Of a DNA stretch of 6,888 nucleotides, positions 1 through 6,500 are shown in pieces. The first letter of the stretch is position 1. Each line of letters starts with the position of its first letter. The stretch is from Bdellovibrionales bacterium (lineage in GTDB: Bacteria > Bdellovibrionota > JAFGOL01), in assembly GCA_022707945.1 (NCBI GenBank), contig JAKIZQ010000059.1, forward strand, positions 1-6,888. Reading direction: 5' to 3'. The notes under the pieces are model-generated. The model saw only the letters and a program-made list of their open reading frames with translations. It did no database searches and had not been told where the DNA came from. The position numbers were made by a program, and so were the translations under genes.

Positions 1-1163
1 ACAACCCAAAAGCAACGACTACGTTTGACACCAAAAGGAATATAGTTAATCTAAAATTGATATCGAACGAACTGATAGGAAAACTTAACTCTGCATCAAG
101 GTTCGACCACTCTTACAAAAAAGAGATATATTCAGACACTAACAACGATGTAGGACTTGGTAAGCAACACAACAAATATGTAACTACAAGTTATGGTCTT
201 AACCAATTCTTTGAACTACCAACAAGCTTTAACAATATAAGTTCTAATATTGATATCCGACAAGAAAACTATAATTCATATGATCTTTTATATCAAGCAA
301 ACACCGAACCAAGCACAAGGAACTACTATTCAGTGGCACTACAGGACAAGATCTCTTTAATAAACAGAACTCTGGCAATTATACCTGCTATAACACTTGA
401 ACACTACGACAATAAATTCAGATCCTCTTCATCACCAAGGATTGAATCCAACAATTATTTTAATCCAAAGATTGGAGCAAAATATAATCTAATAAGTTGG
501 CTTAACATAAAAAGTAATCTTGCAAGATATGTTAGAGAACCCTCCTTTTTTGAACTTTTTGGTGACAGAGGTTTTTTTAACGGTAACAAAGACCTTAAAG
601 CAGAGAAAGGTGTGAACTTTGATATAGGATTAGAAGCTGAAACTAAGATAATATATTTCAGTAGTACATACTTTAGAACTAACATAGATGATGTCATATC
701 ATACGTATATAATTCAAGAGGCATAGGTCAAGCAGTCAACATATCAAGTTCCGTTAATAACGGAATAGAGAACACCTTACTTTTAGAACCTCTTAAAGGA
801 CAAACAATATCTTTAAACTATACATGGCAAAATCCTGTAAATAAAAGTAAAGTACCAGTTTTCAACAACAAGCGACTCCCCGGCAAATTCGAGGACACAG
901 CATCTATAAAATTAAGTGGAACTTATTTGATATTTAAACCTTACTATGAATTCATATATTCGAGCGGGTTATTTTACGACACGGCCAACCTTTTACCAGC
1001 AAAGATAAAAAGAGAGCATAATGCAGGCATAACTACGTTCATTGGTCCATTCTCTGCCAACGTAGAAGTAAAGAATATAGGAAATGTAAATTATGAAGAC
1101 TTTAACGGTTATCCACAACCCGGCAGGTCTTTTTGGTTAACCTTGAGGTATGAACTTAATTAG
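1..1163 (+). CDS. TonB-dependent outer-membrane receptor, C-terminal part of the beta-barrel (5' partial)
   Basis: The reading frame is open from the first complete codon at base 3 to the TAG stop ending at 1163, giving 386 visible residues, so the gene begins before the window. The TTG at 57 is an internal Leu codon, not a start. The protein shows many short amphipathic, aromatic-rich strands typical of a 22-strand barrel. The best family signature is near the middle: ARYVREPSFFELFGDRG, a few residues later GNKDLKAEKG, then a strand ending in GLE. This matches the conserved 'FR.Ps..ELyg..g...GNp.LkpE' stretch of TonB-dependent receptors. The end also fits: NIGNVNYEDFNGYPQPGRS, then a final strand (FWLTLRYELN). 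The last residue is Asn rather than the usual terminal Phe. Such receptors import iron chelates, cobalamin or other scarce ligands using TonB-ExbBD energy. The plug domain and TonB box are outside the window, so the ligand cannot be named. The general pattern is closest to BtuB/siderophore-type receptors, by inference only. Confidence 0.88.
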   Translation, partial: NPKATTTFDTKRNIVNLKLISNELIGKLNSASRFDHSYKKEIYSDTNNDVGLGKQHNKYVTTSYGLNQFFELPTSFNNISSNIDIRQENYNSYDLLYQANTEPSTRNYYSVALQDKISLINRTLAIIPAITLEHYDNKFRSSSSPRIESNNYFNPKIGAKYNLISWLNIKSNLARYVREPSFFELFGDRGFFNGNKDLKAEKGVNFDIGLEAETKIIYFSSTYFRTNIDDVISYVYNSRGIGQAVNISSSVNNGIENTLLLEPLKGQTISLNYTWQNPVNKSKVPVFNNKRLPGKFEDTASIKLSGTYLIFKPYYEFIYSSGLFYDTANLLPAKIKREHNAGITTFIGPFSANVEVKNIGNVNYEDFNGYPQPGRSFWLTLRYELN

Positions 1164-1182
1164 AGACATCCTTAGTCTTTAA
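1160..1182. terminator. Weak stem-loop spanning the convergent gene ends (possible bidirectional terminator)
   Basis: TTAGAGAC (1160-1167) can pair with GTCTTTAA (1175-1182) around a 7-base loop, with one G-T wobble. The stop codons of both converging genes (1161-1163 on +, 1172-1174 on -) lie inside this structure. It is A/T-rich and lacks a clear T-tract on either side, so termination by it is only a possibility. Confidence 0.25.
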
Positions 1183-3370
1183 ACAATTCGTACAAGGTCT
1201 GATTATCTACGCCATAAAAAAAGGCTCTATTTGGATCATAAGAAGAAAACTTAGTACCATATTCAAGATATGTTCTCTTTAGTTCTTTTGGTAAAGAAGC
1301 TATTTTTTGTTTAGCTTTTAGAAGTTTTTCTTTATCGTAGTCAATACCTTTCTTGTAACCTTGAATTATTTTAACACACTCATTCATCTCGGTTTTTGTT
1401 ATTGCTAGCTGTATTATATTTATATAAAGATGAACTGGTTTTTTATAACTAAAGTCAAGACTAAGTGCTTCTAAACAAAGTTCTCTCCATTTTTGAGGAT
1501 AATACTTCTTAATATTAACAGCCCTTTGATACACTCTTCTATAAGCTAAACGCATTGATTCCATCGAAGTTGGATCTGCTGTGAAATTACCAACTGCATA
1601 GCCACCCTTGCCAAGACCACCGACTAGATTAGCAACGACTGGAGTGCCCATCCAGTAAGACTCCATATCCGTAAGTCCACATGGTTCATATCTAGATGGA
1701 ACATGCACAAGGTCTGCTCCACCTGCAAAGATAGATCCTCTTGTGTCAAATTTAGACGTAAATGCAAACCTAAATCCGTTAGACAAAAGTTCTTTTGATC
1801 TAAGATAAGCGGCTTCTTCTATTTTTCTTGCCAAAGAATCATCTGGATTTGCTGCAACAAGGATTAAGATGCCTCCTCTTTTGGTTATATGTTCAGCCTC
1901 TGATATTATAAGCGGTATATTCTTTTGATCAACCAAACGGCCCCATGAATAATGGATAAAAGACGTGGTATCATCCCATATTTCTCTATGTTCTTTAGAC
2001 GGAAAAGACTCCATCAATAATATTTTTCTTAAAAATGATTTTGCTCTAAACACCCTTATTGGCTGAGATTGATGATAATTCAGTCCGTCCCTAAAATCTG
2101 TATCTTTTGCTATAACGTTCTTAATGAACAACGGTGTTTCTATGTTATTCCATTCAAAAGAATAAGGATTAACTATTATATCCCTTAATAACTTATTCCT
2201 TGAAGCATGCTTCTCTGTATCAAGACCATTCAATATACCGACTATATTTGCTAATCTTAGTTCTTCAAGTCCCCTGCTCTCCTCTAATAACAAAGACCTG
2301 TCTGCCTCACTATCACTTATTGCTATATCAAAATGTGTTCTATAAAAATCCTTTATCCTCATCCTTATTTTTTCAACATCAAAATGATCTTGGCTTAATT
2401 TATAAGGCTGAGAACTCTCTATTCTCTTTTTTAATTGATCGTATGTTTCCTTAAGTTCGTTTGCATAACCTTCACTAACGGTAGTTGCACTTATGCCTGT
2501 AAGTTCTCTACATTTTTTAAGTACAGCCTGTAATATATTTCCAACACCTACATCAAAAGGTGTACACCAAGTCCTAAAATATTTATGTACTATTATTTCG
2601 TCCAAACACAGCCGTTTGGAAAGATCCTTTAACGCGACCATGTGATTGAACTCATGATAACCATTTTTTAATAGTCGCTTGTTTATGGCCATAACACCCT
2701 GATACGCCATATTATGACCTATCAATATCGGCCTTATATCTTCGTTGTAAAGCACTGCCAACCCTGAATGGTAATCATGTAGTATTGCACAATCTATTTT
2801 TAACAGTTCATACAACTTAGCAACGCTTTGAGCAAAAACGATATAAGCTTTTTCTTCTAACAAGCCTAAAGCATGTGGATTATTTGGTTCAAAAGCCTGT
2901 TTTAATTCCTCATCATCTTCTCTACCCTTAAGAGTAAGAACATAGGGACTCATGTTGCCGCCAAATTTACCGTCCCAGACATTTGATTTTAAAAGGTATT
3001 GATAACCAAAGTCAGTCTTGCCCTGGTAGACCTCTACACTGTACTGAGATCCATCATATTTAGTTTTAATATCTGTGTACTTAGAAAGATATCCTTCCCG
3101 TACTAACGACGATAAACTGGTATCACGTATCGCTCCGCTAATATAAGGGCTCACACTGTTAATGATAAAAGATATTTTTTCATCTCTTCCATATTTTAAA
3201 AGAGCAGAAGGAAGTTCAGAAACAACAACAGCCATTCCACCTGCCTTACTTATACTAACAAACTTATTGTCTTTGTTTGGTTTTTTATTAGATAATTTAT
3301 GTAGAACAACATTGCCACCTTCCCATCCTGCATTGAGTAATGTTATTTTGGAAAGGCTTATGTTTGACAT
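1172..3370 (-). CDS. Glycogen/starch synthase-like glycosyltransferase (GT5 family, GT-B fold), enlarged
   Basis: The 732-residue protein is probably a cytoplasmic enzyme that adds glucose from ADP- or UDP-glucose to an alpha-1,4-glucan. Motifs appear in GlgA order: KAGG (42-45, counterpart of the KTGG sugar-nucleotide loop) followed by VVVSELPSALL; HDYHSG (198-203); HNMAYQG (219-225); TVSEGYANEL (297-306); GILNGLDTE (378-386); GRLVDQKN (477-484, with R478 and K483 at the spacing of the catalytic Arg/Lys pair); and PSRYEPCGLTDME (558-570, catalytic Glu E562). Bacterial GlgA is usually about 480 residues. The extra length lies between the N-terminal KAGG and HDYH motifs, between TVSEGYA and GILNG (about 70 residues instead of about 20), between GILNG and GRLVDQK (about 95 residues), and in a C-terminal helical tail of about 90 residues. 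No signal peptide is seen. The ATG at 3370 is chosen because the first beta strand (KITLLNAGWEGG) follows directly. It converges with the TonB receptor gene and diverges from the J-like gene. No other glycogen genes are visible, so the acceptor and donor are inferred from family only. A relative making another glucan cannot be excluded. Confidence 0.87.
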   Translation of the reverse strand: MSNISLSKITLLNAGWEGGNVVLHKLSNKKPNKDNKFVSISKAGGMAVVVSELPSALLKYGRDEKISFIINSVSPYISGAIRDTSLSSLVREGYLSKYTDIKTKYDGSQYSVEVYQGKTDFGYQYLLKSNVWDGKFGGNMSPYVLTLKGREDDEELKQAFEPNNPHALGLLEEKAYIVFAQSVAKLYELLKIDCAILHDYHSGLAVLYNEDIRPILIGHNMAYQGVMAINKRLLKNGYHEFNHMVALKDLSKRLCLDEIIVHKYFRTWCTPFDVGVGNILQAVLKKCRELTGISATTVSEGYANELKETYDQLKKRIESSQPYKLSQDHFDVEKIRMRIKDFYRTHFDIAISDSEADRSLLLEESRGLEELRLANIVGILNGLDTEKHASRNKLLRDIIVNPYSFEWNNIETPLFIKNVIAKDTDFRDGLNYHQSQPIRVFRAKSFLRKILLMESFPSKEHREIWDDTTSFIHYSWGRLVDQKNIPLIISEAEHITKRGGILILVAANPDDSLARKIEEAAYLRSKELLSNGFRFAFTSKFDTRGSIFAGGADLVHVPSRYEPCGLTDMESYWMGTPVVANLVGGLGKGGYAVGNFTADPTSMESMRLAYRRVYQRAVNIKKYYPQKWRELCLEALSLDFSYKKPVHLYINIIQLAITKTEMNECVKIIQGYKKGIDYDKEKLLKAKQKIASLPKELKRTYLEYGTKFSSYDPNRAFFYGVDNQTLYELFKD

Positions 3371-3378
3371 ATCTTGTC

Positions 3379-3387
3379 ATTATACCA
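3379..3387 (-). promoter_or_regulatory. Extended -10 promoter of the glycosyltransferase gene
   Basis: Read on the minus strand this is TGGTATAAT: a perfect TATAAT (3384-3379) preceded by the TGn extension. No good -35 is present at the normal distance (AACAAA with a 17-base spacer), which extended -10 promoters can tolerate. Transcription should begin around 3373-3372, only 2-3 bases before the ATG at 3370, and no Shine-Dalgarno sequence is visible before that ATG. The transcript would be leaderless or nearly so. Confidence 0.55.
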
Positions 3388-3392
3388 TTAAG

Positions 3393-3411
3393 TGTAAATC
3401 TTTTGTTCACA
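3393..3411. repeat. Imperfect inverted repeat TGTAAA-N7-TTCACA, possible regulator site
   Basis: The two half-sites match at 5 of 6 positions as a dyad. The centre is near 3402, about 106 bases upstream of the predicted sigma-54 start, a usual distance for an enhancer-binding activator. It also covers the -35 region of the leftward promoter. A short dyad in A+T-rich DNA can arise by chance, and the spacing does not fit a CRP site. Confidence 0.2.
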
Positions 3412-3481
3412 TGTAATAAAAAACCCTTGTTTTAGACATCTTTATCTGATTTAACCATCTGTTATAACTAGACTTTATTAA

Positions 3482-3497
3482 TGGCATGGCTTTTGCT
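3482..3497 (+). promoter_or_regulatory. Sigma-54 (RpoN) -24/-12 promoter of the J-like gene
   Basis: TGGCATGGCTTTTGCT matches the consensus TGGCAYRNNNNTTGCW at every fixed position. The GG (3483-3484) and GC (3495-3496) are separated by exactly 10 bases, as sigma-54 requires. The predicted start is near 3508, giving an untranslated leader of about 31 bases with the ribosome-binding site inside it. By established knowledge of sigma-54, expression would need an ATP-dependent enhancer-binding activator. No gene for one lies in the window. Confidence 0.8.
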
Positions 3498-3524
3498 TAA
3501 AATACTTGGTCAAGCAAACACGTA

Positions 3525-3530
3525 GAGGTG
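3525..3530 (+). promoter_or_regulatory. Ribosome-binding site GAGGTG for the J-like gene
   Basis: GAGGTG is a six-base match to the complement of the 16S rRNA 3' end. It lies 8 bases before the ATG at 3539 but 20 bases before the next in-frame ATG at 3551. This decides the start in favour of 3539. Confidence 0.75.
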
Positions 3531-3538
3531 TGTATTAT

Positions 3539-6500
3539 ATGCGCTCACTTATGAAATTATTTTTTATATTAGCTATCTTGATAAGCTCATTAAACAACCT
3601 CTATTCACAAACAGACAACTTATATGATAGGCTCGGCATTCCAAGGACTGCAACTCAAAAAGAAATAAAGAAAGCATTTCGAGACAAATCAAAGATCTAC
3701 CACACAGACAAAATAGAAGCAGAATTAAACAACAGCAATTTAAGCCCTCAAGAAAAAGATGCAAAACGACAAGAATACAAAGACCTCTTCTCTAAAATAA
3801 CTGAAGCATATTCAATATTATCAAATGAAGAAGCTCGTGCTGAATATGACAGAACTGGGGTTATAAATCCAAAATTTCTAAAGAACATCCCCTCGTCAGA
3901 ACAGCTATTTGAATTTAGAGATGTAATAAAAAATGGAGAAATAGAACTAACCGAGAAGGAGATAAGAACCTACGTAGATGATAAAGGCAATTTATTTTAC
4001 ATAGAAAAAGGAATTTATCCTATCTTTGATGAAAAGGTATCAGACTACTTAAATAGACTAGGAAAATATCTTGTAAACTTAGAAAAAACCAACGCTCTAC
4101 TTCCTGAGATTATTACCCCAGATATAGAAACTGAAGTAATAAAGATATTGAAAGAGAATGGATGTAAGACACCAGATGAGCTGAACAAAGAATTCATGCA
4201 ATTAGAAGAAAAAAGGACAAGTGAATTAGATCCTTATATTGAAGTATATAAGAAGAAACATCATCAAAGCATGAATCTATCTTTGCCTAAAGTAACAGAT
4301 ATAGAACCACTAGAAAGTATAGCTGAATTCCATGAATACATAGATGAAACCCTTAATAAGTGGAATAAATGGATAGAGAAATATGAAAAGAACATAAAAG
4401 AACTAAGTAAGGCAACTTCGTATCTTTTAGATAAAACCAGCGACTACGTATCTAATGGAAAAACAGAAATATTAAAGGACGGAACTGTTCAATTCGTAGG
4501 AGAAAAAATACCAGAGGGTAATGTAAGTGTTAGAAAAATCTTCCTCATGGATAAGATAGCAAGATACACATTACTTATAACAGAAAAAGCAAAGCAAGAA
4601 GCCTACGTCAAGGATTTAAGAATAAAGTCTGAAGCATTAAAGGTATTAAAGAAAGTCTTTTCTAGTGAGCTGAGCCAAAATGAAAGAACATCTATAATAT
4701 CTTTACTCGAAGCATCTGAACTTAAAAATCCGAATAAACAGAAAAACACATTTTCATCATTAGCAAAGACATATCTTAAAAAAGGCAAATTAAATGAAGC
4801 AGATTTAAAAAATCTTACAATACTAACAGAAGACATAACGACACCGATGGAAAGATTGAACCCAGAAGCTCCTTTAGTAGAGAAAAAACCAATAGATAAA
4901 AAAGAACTAGCAAAGAAGAGAGCAGAACTAAAAACAAAAAAAGAGGAATTTAAAAAATATAAAAACAAGTTAGAAAGACTAACACCAGAGGAACAAGAAA
5001 AATTTAACAACCTAGAAGCAGAAATAAAAAGACTTAAGACCGAAACAAAAATAGTATGGCCAAGATCTGTAATGATAACAGCAGAATATTTTAAAGGTTT
5101 TTCTACTTTTTATATAGCAATGTTATCACAAAGATTAATGAACACTCTAACCGGTGGTTACTTTGCATCTAACATCTTTCAAAAATATGAAGCAGAGAAC
5201 AACAAAGCAGAAATGGAGACAAACGGTGCATTAGGAGTAGGAAGCCTTATTTGGGAAGAACTAACTGACCCCTATTTTCATATAAGTTTTGCATCTTTCT
5301 CTGCTGTTTCATACGGTATTCAATTAGGTTTTGCACAAACAAAAATAATGAAGGAAATGACAAGATCGTCCTATAGGAATTTATATCCAACATGGAATAA
5401 AACATATCTTACTAACTACACTATAAAAAGTATTGCTTTACCGGCTCTTAGCATGACACTTGGTATGTGGGCGGCACAAATAGTTCCACAATACATACAG
5501 TTATTTAGCGATATCCACCACGAGAACGAGGCAATAAGAGCTGCCGCTTGGGCCGTTTTTAGTGAAACTAATTTGTCTTGGAATGCCCTTGCAAGAATAG
5601 GAACAACAATGGCTTCTTTCTTAATGGCAGAGGCTATCGTAAGTGATAGAGCAATACATGTTGCAAGAATAATGTTAGAGGGATTAAAGAAAAGAAAATG
5701 TAAGGACCTATACTCAAGGATACAAGATCTAAACAGGTATCAGCTAAATCCAAAACCATCTTTCTTTAAACAAACAGGTAAAATGATAATCGTGTTCAAC
5801 CTTGCAGAAATAATAAATCACTACACATTCTACCAATTATTCCCAGGTATATTCAATATGGACGAGATAATGGCCCTTAATGTAAACCTTGCCAATATAG
5901 AAAAAGAAGTTTTCTTGGATGCGCTTCTTGGTATAGCTCCAAATCCAACAGATGAAGAACTTGAGTACCAATATAACAAGTTTGATAATCTCCCAGCCCT
6001 TCAACAGATTATAAATGTATTAAGAAAAAGTCCTAAAACCGTAAAGGAAACCTTGAGTTACCTTAAAAAACCAGAGGATAAACAAAAAGTACTAAATATC
6101 TTCAATTATATAATAGGCATAATATTCAAATACAACAAACAAGAAGGGCTGGATAATGATCCAAGCATAGAATTATTGCTAGCAGAACTCAGTAATGACG
6201 AACAAAGAAAAGCTAAGGCACTGACAAATCAAAAAGATTTTATTGGTTCACAGGAACACTGGGAAGAAACATTAGAATACAGCAAAAACGTTGTTGTGGA
6301 TATAAGAACCAGAGTAGAAAGTCCAGTAGCAAAAGAATTTGCAGAAAAAGTAACGCCAAACATGATGGCTGAAAGTATAATAAACATGGAAGAAAGATCT
6401 GCCTCAGAACAAGAATTTAATGACAATTTAATTAAAGGAAATATGCATGGGGCTATTCAAGTACTTAACGAAATGGCGTCAGAATATTATGACCTTCCTG

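Larger units (their letters stand above)
3371..3538. other. Divergent intergenic control region
   Basis: This 168-base A+T-rich gap separates the start of the minus-strand glycosyltransferase gene from the start of the plus-strand J-like gene. It holds a housekeeping-type promoter facing left, a sigma-54 promoter facing right and one imperfect inverted repeat, each listed separately. I see no small ORF with a credible ribosome-binding site and no RNA gene in it. Confidence 0.8.

Noticed and set aside
57..59. TTG as the start of the TonB receptor gene
   Set aside because: The same frame is open upstream to base 3, there is no ribosome-binding site before the TTG, and the product would lack the plug and most of the first strands. 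It is an internal codon of a truncated gene.
455..724. Minus-strand open frame inside the TonB receptor gene, and similar short frames opposite the glycosyltransferase gene
   Set aside because: These overlap a clearly recognised coding sequence in full, and none shows a motif, a credible start signal or a plausible composition of its own.
3461..3468. Perfect palindrome GTTATAAC as an operator
   Set aside because: Eight-base A/T-rich palindromes are expected by chance in this DNA and it does not extend on either side.
3518..3531. Small hairpin ACAC/GTGT around the ribosome-binding site of the J-like gene, as a possible riboregulator
   Set aside because: Only four base pairs can form around a six-base loop and the leader is about 31 bases long, too little to support an RNA switch.
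4603..5010. Minus-strand open frame of 135 residues
   Set aside because: It lies antisense inside the J-like gene over the Lys/Glu-rich coiled coil. Its Phe/Ser-rich sequence is what the reverse of AAA/GAA codons gives, and it has no ribosome-binding site or family resemblance.
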